Assembly: GCA_963731125.1 (NCBI GenBank)
Contig: CAVSVP010000027.1
Coordinates: 1-43,103 of the forward strand
DNA: 43,103 nucleotides
From: CAVSVP01 sp963731125
Lineage (GTDB): Bacteria > Pseudomonadota > Gammaproteobacteria > Competibacterales > Competibacteraceae
Direction: 5' to 3'
The notes beneath the pieces are model-generated. The model did not search any database and was not told the DNA's origin. It worked only from the letters and a program-made list of their open reading frames with translations. Positions 24,548 to 33,090 of the stretch are shown piece by piece (the stretch's first letter is position 1; each line of letters opens with the position of its first letter). A program made the translations under genes and the position numbers.

Positions 24548-26761
24548 TTATTGTTCAGCCCGTATCTCTTTTCTGCGCTTAACCAGAAAAGTCGCCACCT
24601 GGGCACCCTTGGCGCCTCTGCCAAATGCCGCATCGATGCCTGTTCTAAGGGCGATTTCAGGGATCACTTGAGTTCCTCCGCAGACAATCATCAGCTTGTC
24701 TCTAATGCCCTTTTCCACGGCAAAATTATGGACAAGCTTCATATTGGTATAATGAATGTCATCATGACTGATGATGGTGGATACCAGTATCGCTTGGGCA
24801 TCCAACTCGATGGCCGCATCCACAAGCTTTTCCACGGGTACGGAAGTGCCGAGATAATGGCATTCGATGCCATACTTCTCGATGCCCCCGTGCTTGATAT
24901 CGAGAATTTCCCGCAATCCCACGGAGTGTTCATCTTCTCCCACCGTGGCCGCGACGATCCTCAGCGGCTGATTAGTGATTTCTTCTCTGAGTTCATCTTC
25001 AGACAAGATTTCCGGCTCCGGCGGTATTTCCAGCGTTGAAATATCCACACTGCCTGGAACCCTCCCTTTGAGTTCGATGCGGGTGCCTTCCGCGGGATGC
25101 ATGACCTCCCTGTTAATGACTTCGATTTCCTCCAGGTTCATCTTTTTGGCAAACTCCACGGCCGCCGCTTCGGCAATCCGCTTTTCCAAGGGCAAAAACA
25201 TATTAACCAGCACAATGCCGTCCGCGCTCCATTCCATCTCTGGTTTGACGATGTTGCTATTGCGGTATTGCCGTGTCTCTTGGAGTCTGACGTTGACATT
25301 ATCGCTTTCATCTAACTCGTCGATATAAATGATCTTTTCCGGCCTCTCAAAGGTGCAACCGCCGATGAGCATGGCAGGATCGTCGACCGCGTTTGGGTCG
25401 TATTGGGCCACGTTGTTATAGCCGAAATGAGCGGTCACCGGCGCCAGGTAGTCGTCGTCTCTGTCAAAAATGGCGCCGGCCGCTACACCACCGTCGATTT
25501 TTCTGGCGATGCCGTCGCCATTGCGCTCGGGATACAGCCCCGAATCGACGAAAAATCCCTCCGCCACGGCTTTGAAATACCCTCCGATGTCCAACATTTC
25601 CTCCATAAACAGCACGGCTCGTTCCTTGATTTCCCTGGCGCGTTCCTTTAAATAACCCGATGCTTTGAGTTCGACTAAATCCTTCAGTCCATCCATGCCG
25701 ACAAACGCCTGTTTTGCCGTATCACAAGCTTCTACATTGTAAATGTGCCACGGTACGTTGCGTCCTTCATCCGGGGTAATGGTGGATTGAATGTCCGCCC
25801 GGGTGAGTTGTGAAATCAGTAGATTGAGCACATGGGTCACCGTCGCTTCCCGCGTGGACGCTTCCATGTACTTGGTATTCATCTGTGCTCTCATTTTGTA
25901 TTCGGCAAACAGTTCTCGCAGTGCAACCGCATAAGGCAGATCCAAAGAGAGACACGGCGCCGGTGGCGCCGTCGGTGGAACCGTCGAGAGACAGATATTT
26001 TCTTTTTTGATGCCCGCCTTCACCGAGAATAGGGAATTGATGGCATGCTGTACCAGCAACTCAGGCACCACTTTCCAGGCTTCCCTGGCGGTGGCATTGG
26101 CATTATGGGCGCCGTCGATTTGGGCGATATTCGCCCACGCCATGATCCGCTTCGCCTCACAGGCATCGATGAAGCTTCGAACCATGTTGATGTTGCGATA
26201 CAACACATTATACTGAGGGTCCTGATGGGCGCCGTTGACCCCTTCTTCGGTAAACATCACCGCGATCTCCGGACCCGCGATGCCACTCACATAGGAGTGA
26301 TAATTGATCGGCCGGCCGACTTCCTCTTCAATGAAATCCAGCGCCTTTCTTTGCGCTCGCACTTGTTTGCGGGTGATGGGTACGCCTCCGATACCCTGGG
26401 GTGTGCCCTCGATCAATCCGTCAAAATGAGACTGTCCCGCGGTACGAATCACCATTAAATGGTCGGCGCCATGCCAGGCGGCCATCCGCATGCGCCGAAT
26501 ATCGTCCTCAAAGCGGCCCGAGGCGATTTCCGTCGTAATGGCGGCCACGGGTTGAGGGTCGATATTGTCGAAATATTTCGCAGCCGGTAGGGGAACGCTG
26601 TTTTTTAGGGGCTCGGAGCAATTTTGATATTTAAAAGGCCCCATCTTTAAATTTTCGATGGGTTTTCTCCAGGTCCATCCTCGCCTTTTGGGGGTATATC
26701 GATCCAAATCTTTTAAGATATTTTCAATATCCAATTTCTCGTTCGGTTTTAGATCGTTCAT
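24548..26761 (-). CDS. oraE: D-ornithine 4,5-aminomutase, large (B12/PLP) subunit
   Basis: A 737-residue catalytic subunit. The C-terminal Rossmann domain carries the base-off cobalamin motif DEHSVG (His612) and, 11 residues later, Lys623 (LDIKHGG); the same 11-residue spacing separates His618 and Lys629, the B12 and PLP residues of the clostridial enzyme. The barrel part has EIASGRFEDDIRRMRMAAWHG. With OraS it moves the terminal amino group of D-ornithine to give 2,4-diaminopentanoate by a radical route. Start ATG 26761 overlaps the oraS stop as ATGA. Adenosylcobalamin is needed; no B12 genes are in the window. Confidence 0.95.
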   Translation of the reverse strand: MNDLKPNEKLDIENILKDLDRYTPKRRGWTWRKPIENLKMGPFKYQNCSEPLKNSVPLPAAKYFDNIDPQPVAAITTEIASGRFEDDIRRMRMAAWHGADHLMVIRTAGQSHFDGLIEGTPQGIGGVPITRKQVRAQRKALDFIEEEVGRPINYHSYVSGIAGPEIAVMFTEEGVNGAHQDPQYNVLYRNINMVRSFIDACEAKRIMAWANIAQIDGAHNANATAREAWKVVPELLVQHAINSLFSVKAGIKKENICLSTVPPTAPPAPCLSLDLPYAVALRELFAEYKMRAQMNTKYMEASTREATVTHVLNLLISQLTRADIQSTITPDEGRNVPWHIYNVEACDTAKQAFVGMDGLKDLVELKASGYLKERAREIKERAVLFMEEMLDIGGYFKAVAEGFFVDSGLYPERNGDGIARKIDGGVAAGAIFDRDDDYLAPVTAHFGYNNVAQYDPNAVDDPAMLIGGCTFERPEKIIYIDELDESDNVNVRLQETRQYRNSNIVKPEMEWSADGIVLVNMFLPLEKRIAEAAAVEFAKKMNLEEIEVINREVMHPAEGTRIELKGRVPGSVDISTLEIPPEPEILSEDELREEITNQPLRIVAATVGEDEHSVGLREILDIKHGGIEKYGIECHYLGTSVPVEKLVDAAIELDAQAILVSTIISHDDIHYTNMKLVHNFAVEKGIRDKLMIVCGGTQVIPEIALRTGIDAAFGRGAKGAQVATFLVKRRKEIRAEQ

Positions 26762-27123
26762 GTTGCGCTCCCCTTGAACATATCCATGACTTCAGCCCAG
26801 TATTGACCTGCCATTAAGGCAAGACCCGCTTCCCTGATGCCCATGTCCTTTTGTTTGGCGAGTTTGAAGACCACGTGGCCGGCTCCCTTTCCTATCAAAC
26901 CTCGATCCATCACGCCCTCGACGATCACTTTGGCTTCCAGGGAGGAAAAACCCATTCGCAACAGCACGGATCTTTCAATGGAGGGTGTGGTATGGTTTCT
27001 GCCAAGCTCCAACAAGGGATCCATTAACTGGTCAGCCAGTTCCCAGAATCTCCCATAAAGTTCCGCATCCGTCAGATTGGCGAGATGCTTTCTTCTCTCG
27101 GCAAAATCATCGTCTCTTTTCAT
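26758..27123 (-). CDS. oraS: D-ornithine 4,5-aminomutase, small subunit
   Basis: A 121-residue all-helical protein (RKHLANLTDAELYGRFWELA, GRNHTTPSIERSVLLRMGF) matching OraS in size and position. It is the partner subunit of OraE and is required for the active mutase. Both ends overlap neighbours by ATGA (ortB stop with oraS start, oraS stop with oraE start), which indicates translational coupling and balanced production of the two subunits. Confidence 0.92.
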   Translation of the reverse strand: MKRDDDFAERRKHLANLTDAELYGRFWELADQLMDPLLELGRNHTTPSIERSVLLRMGFSSLEAKVIVEGVMDRGLIGKGAGHVVFKLAKQKDMGIREAGLALMAGQYWAEVMDMFKGSAT

Positions 27124-28538
27124 GATTCTGCTCCTAATTCATCGAGAACCGATTTAATAAATGTTTCAGACGATTGGGTATCCTCCATTAGGAATACCAA
27201 ATCTTCCTGGCTGACTTGGGTAATACCTGTCCTTTTAAGGCAATTCTTTATGTAGGATTTGCGCAATCCATCCAGGTTAACATCGACCGCTTTGATCAGA
27301 CTGGGATGCTCGGGCAGGATAATATTTTTTCCGCACACCTCTTCTTGCGGATTCCCGATTTTAATTTCGATGCCGTTTTCCCGGGCAAAGGTGAGTTGGG
27401 GTTGAATATGTTTTCCCGCACCGGTATATTCGGTTTCCTGAACGATCAATAAGTCATGCTCATCCATCTCCTGAGCGAGCGCGAAGGCAGCCGCCAAGGA
27501 GGTATTGCCCGCGGGTCCTCTCTCGAGACCCTCCAACTGGGCAAGCACTTCGGTAATGTAAAACACCTCTCCCTGATTCACGGTCACGTAGCGGTCCATA
27601 TACCTTAATACTCTGGCGGCGGAACGCGGCACATCGGACCTATCGGGCCAGGTGGCGAAGGGTATGCCAAAGCCGGTATGTCCCGTGGTGAAGGATTTTT
27701 TATTGAATTGGGTGTCGGAAGCCATGTGTAAACCTTTTAAGTTAACGCTGGCTCCGATGATTTTGGTGTCGGTTGCGCCTGCTTTATCAAAACCCCTTGC
27801 CGTACCGGTCAGATTCCCCCCTCCCGCATGGGTACACACCACGGCTTCGGGGAATTTGCCTTCCCGTTCCTGGCATTGCATCGCGATTTCATAGCCCAGG
27901 GTTTCAACTCCGGCAATACCGAAAGGGGTATACAGCGAAGCGTTAAAATAGCCGGTCTCTTCCAAGATCGATAAAAAGGTGTAGAACAGCTCCGGCCCCA
28001 CCGTCAGCTGTACGACTTCCGCGCCGTAGGCCTCGCACTTTCTGGCTTTTTCGATGATCTCGGGCTGTCCCATCCCCCGGCTGTCATAACACTCCTGAAC
28101 GATGATACAGCGCAATCCTTGCACAGCCGCCTGGGAGGCCACCGCCGCTCCATAATTGCCGCTGGTGGCTGCTACCACGCCCTTATATCCCAGTTTTTTC
28201 GCGTGATAAACGGCATTGGCCGCTCTCCTGACCTTGAAGCTCCCGGAAGGATTGGCGGCTTCGTCTTTGATAAAAATCCTGGCCCCTTTGCCAGCGGGAG
28301 CCAGTTTTCTCGCCAAGGTGGTCAGGTTTTTCATTTCCCTTAATGGGGTATCGCCAACCCCCGTATCCCGCTGGATTTTCCGCATCTCCTCCAGGGTATA
28401 ACCGGTTTCCCGCATCATTCGTTCGTAATCGAACCCGATGCCTCCGCTTTCAAAGAGTTCATAATTAATACCCACAGAGGCTCGCATGATTTCGTTATTC
28501 CTTGCCATCAAGGCGCCATAGCTCATGTCTTTACTCAT
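27120..28538 (-). CDS. ortB: 2-amino-4-oxopentanoate thiolase, PLP (beta) subunit
   Basis: A 472-residue fold-type II PLP enzyme related to threonine synthase and cysteine synthase. The PLP lysine is Lys102 in NPSGSFKVRRAAN, followed by ATSGNYGAA and the phosphate loop THAGGGNLTGTA. With OrtA it cleaves 2-amino-4-oxopentanoate with CoA to acetyl-CoA and D-alanine. ATG 28538 is chosen because GGAGG lies 6-7 bases upstream; an upstream extension to 28583 has no site and lies inside ortA. Its start overlaps the ortA end by 8 bases. Confidence 0.93.
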   Translation of the reverse strand: MSKDMSYGALMARNNEIMRASVGINYELFESGGIGFDYERMMRETGYTLEEMRKIQRDTGVGDTPLREMKNLTTLARKLAPAGKGARIFIKDEAANPSGSFKVRRAANAVYHAKKLGYKGVVAATSGNYGAAVASQAAVQGLRCIIVQECYDSRGMGQPEIIEKARKCEAYGAEVVQLTVGPELFYTFLSILEETGYFNASLYTPFGIAGVETLGYEIAMQCQEREGKFPEAVVCTHAGGGNLTGTARGFDKAGATDTKIIGASVNLKGLHMASDTQFNKKSFTTGHTGFGIPFATWPDRSDVPRSAARVLRYMDRYVTVNQGEVFYITEVLAQLEGLERGPAGNTSLAAAFALAQEMDEHDLLIVQETEYTGAGKHIQPQLTFARENGIEIKIGNPQEEVCGKNIILPEHPSLIKAVDVNLDGLRKSYIKNCLKRTGITQVSQEDLVFLMEDTQSSETFIKSVLDELGAES

Positions 28539-28845
28539 GATCCGCCTCCCATCCGAAAACCATCTCCCTGACTTGCAGGCCAATTTTCAATAGCTCTGGT
28601 ACGCTTTTCCCATAGCCATGTTGATAATAGGGGTTTACTTCCAACAACGTTCCTCTGACAGTCCTTCCCGTCATGGTCGCCACCTCCACTTCCTCACCCA
28701 GCTCGGCGGCCGCTTGCAAGAATCCTTTCACCCATTGTTCCAGAGGTACCTTTTTCGTGTCTTCCGGCACTTGCGGGGCTCTTCCAGCCGGCTCGAGCAC
28801 GATACTGTGGATTCTGACCCAATCGCCTTTACGGGCACTCGCCAT
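28531..28845 (-). CDS. ortA: 2-amino-4-oxopentanoate thiolase, alpha subunit
   Basis: A 104-residue protein (KGDWVRIHSIVLEPAGRAPQ, PEDTKKVPLEQWVKGF, NPYYQHGYGKSVPELLKIG) matching OrtA in size, motifs and position before ortB. It is the small partner of the PLP subunit in the thiolytic cleavage giving acetyl-CoA and D-alanine. The start may be GTG 28848 or ATG 28845; AGAGG lies 7-10 bases upstream of both. Its stop overlaps the ortB start (ATGAGTAA). Confidence 0.92.
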   Translation of the reverse strand: MASARKGDWVRIHSIVLEPAGRAPQVPEDTKKVPLEQWVKGFLQAAAELGEEVEVATMTGRTVRGTLLEVNPYYQHGYGKSVPELLKIGLQVREMVFGWEADHE

Positions 28846-28885
28846 CACCGCTTCCTCTTAGGTATTGGTTAAAACTTCACTGGGT

Positions 28886-29950
28886 TTATTGCACGATTTT
28901 TTTCTCGGCTTTCACAAAATCTCTGAAGTCTCCCATGATGGCTCTTGGCACCGGCAAATCCAGCATGGTCTGTAAACCGGGCTCCGCATTGATGACCTGC
29001 GGGATCATATTGACGCACATAGCGATGGTACCTATCCCGCCGGGTATTTCAGGCTTAATTTGCAAGGTAATGTTCGGTGTTCCCTTGATCTGGATATAGT
29101 CTCCCGTCTCCACGCCTTCCAAATGCGGCAGGAGCTGTTGGGGGTGCTCCATGGATAGCTTGATTTCACCATCCACATAGCCGTAGCCGCACTGCCGGCA
29201 TCCGGCCACATTGCCGGGCTGTACTTCGGCATACTCGCTCTTGCGATGAACCTTGGAAACGATGGGCTCGCGGGTCTGCTCGACTTTTTCCAACTTCCAA
29301 CCCATACCATCGGTGATCATTTGGATGGATTCAGGAAATCCAACATGGCCGGCAATGGAATTGTCCTTAACCCCTTTTTCGAATTCAGCCGTCGTGACCC
29401 CGACGCCCTGTTCCACCATGACGGCGCGGCCGAAGGGCGAGAGATCGTTGACCCTGGATGCCTGGATGCTGTCCACACTCTCACAGGTTCCGGTCAGGGC
29501 GAGCACCAAAAAATCCAAGACAAACCCGGGATTGATGCCGGTGCTGAGTATCGAAACGCCATTGGCTTTAGCGATCTCATCGATTTTTTTCGCCAGGTCC
29601 GGTTCTTGCGCCTGGGGATAGGACACCTCTTCGGCGGTGGAGACCACGTTCATTTTCCTTTCCAGACAAAACTGGATCTTGTCGAAGGCGGTTTTGGTAA
29701 AAGAATCGGTCGCCAGGAGGACGACATCCGCACTTTTTTCCGGAAAAGCCTGGTCCGGATTATCCGTAATGATCACAGGTTGTCTGTTTTCCTGGTCTTT
29801 TCCCAAGATTTCATACATGTTCTTGCCGATGCGTTCCTCGGCTCGATCACAAACCGCCACGATTTCAATGCCTTTTTTCTTCAGCAGCATTTTGGCCATG
29901 CCGCTGCCCATGGCGCCAAATCCCCAGATCGCGACTTTGATGTTTTGCAT
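28886..29950 (-). CDS. ord: 2,4-diaminopentanoate dehydrogenase
   Basis: A 354-residue NAD(P)-dependent dehydrogenase of the dihydrodipicolinate reductase-like fold. The N-terminal motif is VAIWGFGAMGSGMAKMLLKK (Gly-rich loop near residues 10-15), followed by STGINPGFVLDFL near residue 135 and ARGxNP-type contacts. Ord oxidatively deaminates 2,4-diaminopentanoate to 2-amino-4-oxopentanoate, between OraSE and OrtAB. Order ord-ortA-ortB-oraS-oraE is the one known from clostridia. ATG 29950 has GGAGA about 8 bases upstream; it starts 20 bp after the racemase fusion gene. Confidence 0.92.
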   Translation of the reverse strand: MQNIKVAIWGFGAMGSGMAKMLLKKKGIEIVAVCDRAEERIGKNMYEILGKDQENRQPVIITDNPDQAFPEKSADVVLLATDSFTKTAFDKIQFCLERKMNVVSTAEEVSYPQAQEPDLAKKIDEIAKANGVSILSTGINPGFVLDFLVLALTGTCESVDSIQASRVNDLSPFGRAVMVEQGVGVTTAEFEKGVKDNSIAGHVGFPESIQMITDGMGWKLEKVEQTREPIVSKVHRKSEYAEVQPGNVAGCRQCGYGYVDGEIKLSMEHPQQLLPHLEGVETGDYIQIKGTPNITLQIKPEIPGGIGTIAMCVNMIPQVINAEPGLQTMLDLPVPRAIMGDFRDFVKAEKKIVQ

Positions 29951-29970
29951 GCTAGCTGTCTCCGAGAAGC

Positions 29971-31857
29971 TTAAAGAAAACCATGCCTGATTTGGCTTTT
30001 CATAATCTTTTTACCGAAACAGGACATCATAAAATTGGTGACTTCGGCGGTCAGTCCTGTTCCCAGAGCGGGGTTTAGGCCGACCACGTCCATGGCAGAC
30101 ATCAAACCGGACTGGGCAATGATTTCCATGGCCTGATGGGTTTCCCGGTAGGTCAGTCCGCCGACACCCCTTGCCGCACCTGGATATTCCGTGGCGGCAG
30201 GACAGAAGCTGACGTAGAATCTTCGATCGCCTGCTGTCGCCGTGCGCAAACTTTGGTGCATGACCTCCCGGATTCCCAAGGCATCCACATCCTCCATGGT
30301 AAAGACCTTGACGCGGGAGCGGTCAATAAGCTCGGCCTCTTCCGGCTTGACTTCCTGCAGACCTATGAGCGCCACATTCTCTGCCGAAAGCCGGGATTTC
30401 AGCAAAGCGAAGGTGCTATCGTAACCGAAAACACTAGATAAAATCGCTGAGTCGGATTGCTCTCTGGTGGATTGATCCGCTGGCATAAAACTCGCTCTGG
30501 TGTCGATCCAGATCAGCCCGAAGCCGTCGAGGGATTCCGCCGAGCCCAGTAAACCGGCTAGGCTGGTGCGATGATCCTGACCCAATAGCAACGGCATAAA
30601 GCCTCTAGCAAGGGTTCCCTCTACTTGGGAGATCACGGAAGACGATTCTTCAGAGCTAACCTCAGAGTGGAAAACCTGGTAACCCAAGGAGGTTAGTTTC
30701 TGGCTCAAATTCGCCCTTTCCAGAAGATCCAAAAGCTCGGAAGCGCCGATCACGCAGATACCCGCGGCCCGTTTTCTAACCTTTCTGTCGAAGACGATTT
30801 CCTTCTCCACGTACTCCGACGTCATCGAAGCCAGCAAGGCGGCGTAATTCACCTGGAATTTAAGATTGTCGCCCAGGGCCACAGGTGGCCTCACATCAGT
30901 GACGTCCACTAGCAGGTGGTCGCTGGAAGCACCCAGGATGATAATTCTGGGATCTATCGGCTTAATGCCCTCGACGTCGATATCTTCTCTGCCCACATTC
31001 AAAATACCCCGGATGCGTTTGCCCCGGTCTTCGAAGACAGGCTTGCCGCCGAAGGCGTCTTCTCCTATCTCACCAATGGGCAGAGAGGGCTTCTCCTTGA
31101 GTTCGATTAATTCCGCCGCTAGCAAAAAGGCATCTTGCACGGTACCCGGCCAAGGCTGTCGATGAATCGTTTCCCGGCCGAGGAGGATCGCTTCCCCGAT
31201 GCGCAGGTGATTAATTTCCTTGGGCATTTCCCCGGCAGCCAGTAACGGTAAAGCGCTGGAGTTACCGCCCGAGAGGTAGCGCAGCTTCAGATTGAACTTA
31301 TGCTCCAGAATCTCGGCATATTCAATGAAAGCTCCCATGTTTTTAGGGCTTGGCAGCACGCCGCCGTAGCAAGTGAGGTTGGTCCCAAGGCCTACGATTT
31401 TCACCCCCGGCAGCTCAACCACCTTTTCTACCAGTGGTATCAAATCCTCCGGCCAGATACCTTCCCGCAGATCTCCTAAATCCACCATCAGGATGATTTC
31501 ATGGCTCAGCGAGCGCTTTTCCGCGGCTCGGGAAAGCGCCTTGATAACCGCAAACTCTGAGTTCAGGCTAATATCTACCGAGGTGACCACCTCGTCTACC
31601 AGGGATAGGGGAGGTATCCGTAACAGCATCAGGGGACAATGAATGCCGTTGGCTCGCAACCGCTCGATATTCTTTAGCCTAGACTCACCGATGCTGGCAA
31701 CGCCACCTCGCAGCATGGCGCGAGCCACCTGCGGCATACCGCAGGTGGCCTTGGTGACACCGGTGACTTCGATGCCATGGTTACGACAGAGAGAAACGAT
31801 AGAGTTGGCATTATTCTTGATTTTTTCCGAGTCTATCGTGACTGTGGGGCCGGACAT
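29971..31857 (-). CDS. orr: Ornithine racemase fused to a degenerate arginase-like domain
   Basis: A 628-residue two-domain protein. Residues 1 to about 355 are a full-length ornithine/alanine racemase-type barrel: PLP lysine Lys36 (GVTKATCG), SRLKNIERLR, DISLNSE, DLGDLREG, GTNLTCYGG, SGGNSSALPL and LRIGEAILLGRET, which is diagnostic of Orr. Residues ~360-628 follow arginase to its C-terminus (GGLTYRETHQAMEI, MDVVGLNPALGTG). Of the six metal ligands only His429 (GQDH) and Asp452 remain; the others are Arg454, Ser456, Cys552 and Ala554, so arginase activity is very unlikely. The racemase domain would make D-ornithine for OraSE. First gene of the run; ribosome site is weak. Confidence 0.9.
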   Translation of the reverse strand: MSGPTVTIDSEKIKNNANSIVSLCRNHGIEVTGVTKATCGMPQVARAMLRGGVASIGESRLKNIERLRANGIHCPLMLLRIPPLSLVDEVVTSVDISLNSEFAVIKALSRAAEKRSLSHEIILMVDLGDLREGIWPEDLIPLVEKVVELPGVKIVGLGTNLTCYGGVLPSPKNMGAFIEYAEILEHKFNLKLRYLSGGNSSALPLLAAGEMPKEINHLRIGEAILLGRETIHRQPWPGTVQDAFLLAAELIELKEKPSLPIGEIGEDAFGGKPVFEDRGKRIRGILNVGREDIDVEGIKPIDPRIIILGASSDHLLVDVTDVRPPVALGDNLKFQVNYAALLASMTSEYVEKEIVFDRKVRKRAAGICVIGASELLDLLERANLSQKLTSLGYQVFHSEVSSEESSSVISQVEGTLARGFMPLLLGQDHRTSLAGLLGSAESLDGFGLIWIDTRASFMPADQSTREQSDSAILSSVFGYDSTFALLKSRLSAENVALIGLQEVKPEEAELIDRSRVKVFTMEDVDALGIREVMHQSLRTATAGDRRFYVSFCPAATEYPGAARGVGGLTYRETHQAMEIIAQSGLMSAMDVVGLNPALGTGLTAEVTNFMMSCFGKKIMKSQIRHGFL

Positions 31858-31995
31858 AATAAAGCCATCGCTCCGGTGGTGCCCCCGTCCCGTGGGCAGT
31901 TGGGTTTCTCATCGATGCACTTAATTTATCGATAAAGTAAAACTAAAATTCTTAATCCTATAAAAATTCCTTTTCATACATAGGGCTTAAGAAAT

Positions 31996-32024
31996 AAGTT
32001 AGTAGACAATTTCAATAATGTCAA
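31996..32024 (-). promoter_or_regulatory. Candidate promoter of the ornithine gene run
   Basis: In the AT-rich gap before orr (31858-32101), the minus strand has TTGACA at 32024-32019, a 17-base spacer and TAACTT at 32001-31996. That is a perfect -35 with a weak -10, and it would give a leader of about 130 bases. The gap holds no gene. No sigma-54 or ARG box site was recognised, though one could be missed. Confidence 0.35.
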
Positions 32025-32101
32025 ACTTAATAGGGTAATTTTTTAAATGAATGGAATAGAATTAAATATCTTTTTTAAACAAACACTTATAGTATATCTT
32101 T

Positions 32102-32174
32102 AGCCCGCATCGATACCGATCGGAGCACTAATCAGCGCTATCCATTTTTCCAAAGGTGATAGTGATTTTTTTAT
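32102..32174 (-). pseudogene. Remnant of an arginase 5' end (third copy)
   Basis: The minus strand reads IKKSLSPLEKWIALISAPIGIDAG and then a stop, aligning with the first 24 residues of the intact arginase (MKKPASLLEKRIAIISAPTDVGAG). The start codon is ATA. Nucleotide similarity to 20706-20772 is clear. It lies upstream of the racemase-arginase fusion gene and overlaps the stop codon of the EamA gene. It is a dead fragment and marks an old arginase copy here. Confidence 0.82.
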
Positions 32175-33058
32175 CTCGAGTGATCCAATGACGGTGGGAA
32201 CAATTGCACGACCAGCATACCGGTCAACATTAAGGCGCAGCCGAGAATACCGCGTTGCCCCAAGGATTCTCCCAGCACAAGCCATCCTCCCACGACCGCA
32301 AAGACGGCCTCTAGGCTAAGGATAATCGCTGCATGAGCAGGGGGTGCATTGCGCTGTGCCACAACCTGCAAGGTATAACCGACGGCTACGGATAAGACAC
32401 CGCCATAGAGGATAGGGATTGTTGCAGCCTCCAGACCAGTTAACGTGATAGTCTCGGTAGCCAGGGCAGCCACCAGGCTGAGCAGCGCACAGGTCGCAAA
32501 TTGACCGCAGGCTAATTGAATGGGATTGACCGAGGGGGCAAGCCAACCGAGAATCAGCACATGACCGGCCCAGAAACAAGCGCCTATCAGCTCTAGAAGA
32601 TCGCCGGGAGCGATCGTAAATGCCGCAGTGACACTTAAGAAATACATGCCGGCTGCTGCTAGGATAGCGCCCAGCCAAGTGGCAACGCCGATTTGATGGC
32701 CAATAAAAAAGCCGAATAAGGGCACGATGACGACATACAACCCGGTAATGAATCCCGCTTTACCGGCGGTCGTATAAACCAGCCCGATTTGTTGAAGCGA
32801 GGCCGCAATAAACAGGACCAGTCCGGCCAGACCGCCACCGCTCAACACCCACCAGCTAGCCTTGTGTCGACCCGGGGATTTGGTATCGCCGCGCAGAGCT
32901 ATGGGTAATAGAATTAACGCGCCTAACCCAAAACGCACGCCATTGAAAATCATCGGGCCGACATGTTCCATACCCACCCGCTGGGCAACAAAGGCGGTTC
33001 CCCAAATAATGGCGGTTAACAGGAGCAGTGCATCCGCTCTATAAATACGGCTTATCAT
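32171..33058 (-). CDS. EamA/DMT-family transporter
   Basis: A 295-residue inner-membrane protein with ten hydrophobic segments in two EamA repeats (LLLLTAIIWGTAFVAQRVG near the N-terminus, SLEAVFAVVGGWLVLGESL near residue 255). Such proteins are often metabolite or amino acid exporters; the substrate is unknown. ATG 33058 is chosen because the frame upstream of it has no transporter similarity. The gene ends against the arginase remnant at 32102-32174, so its last codons may derive from that fusion. The next gene on this strand is marC, 33 bp upstream. Confidence 0.87.
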   Translation of the reverse strand: MISRIYRADALLLLTAIIWGTAFVAQRVGMEHVGPMIFNGVRFGLGALILLPIALRGDTKSPGRHKASWWVLSGGGLAGLVLFIAASLQQIGLVYTTAGKAGFITGLYVVIVPLFGFFIGHQIGVATWLGAILAAAGMYFLSVTAAFTIAPGDLLELIGACFWAGHVLILGWLAPSVNPIQLACGQFATCALLSLVAALATETITLTGLEAATIPILYGGVLSVAVGYTLQVVAQRNAPPAHAAIILSLEAVFAVVGGWLVLGESLGQRGILGCALMLTGMLVVQLFPPSLDHSR

Positions 33059-33090
33059 GATAAATTTACGCTTCTTCGGCCGGGTCGCCT

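Noticed and set aside
31858..32101. Possible sigma-54 promoter or ARG box upstream of orr
   Set aside because: No TGGC-N8-TTGC arrangement or clear ARG box palindrome was found; only a sigma-70-like candidate could be offered.
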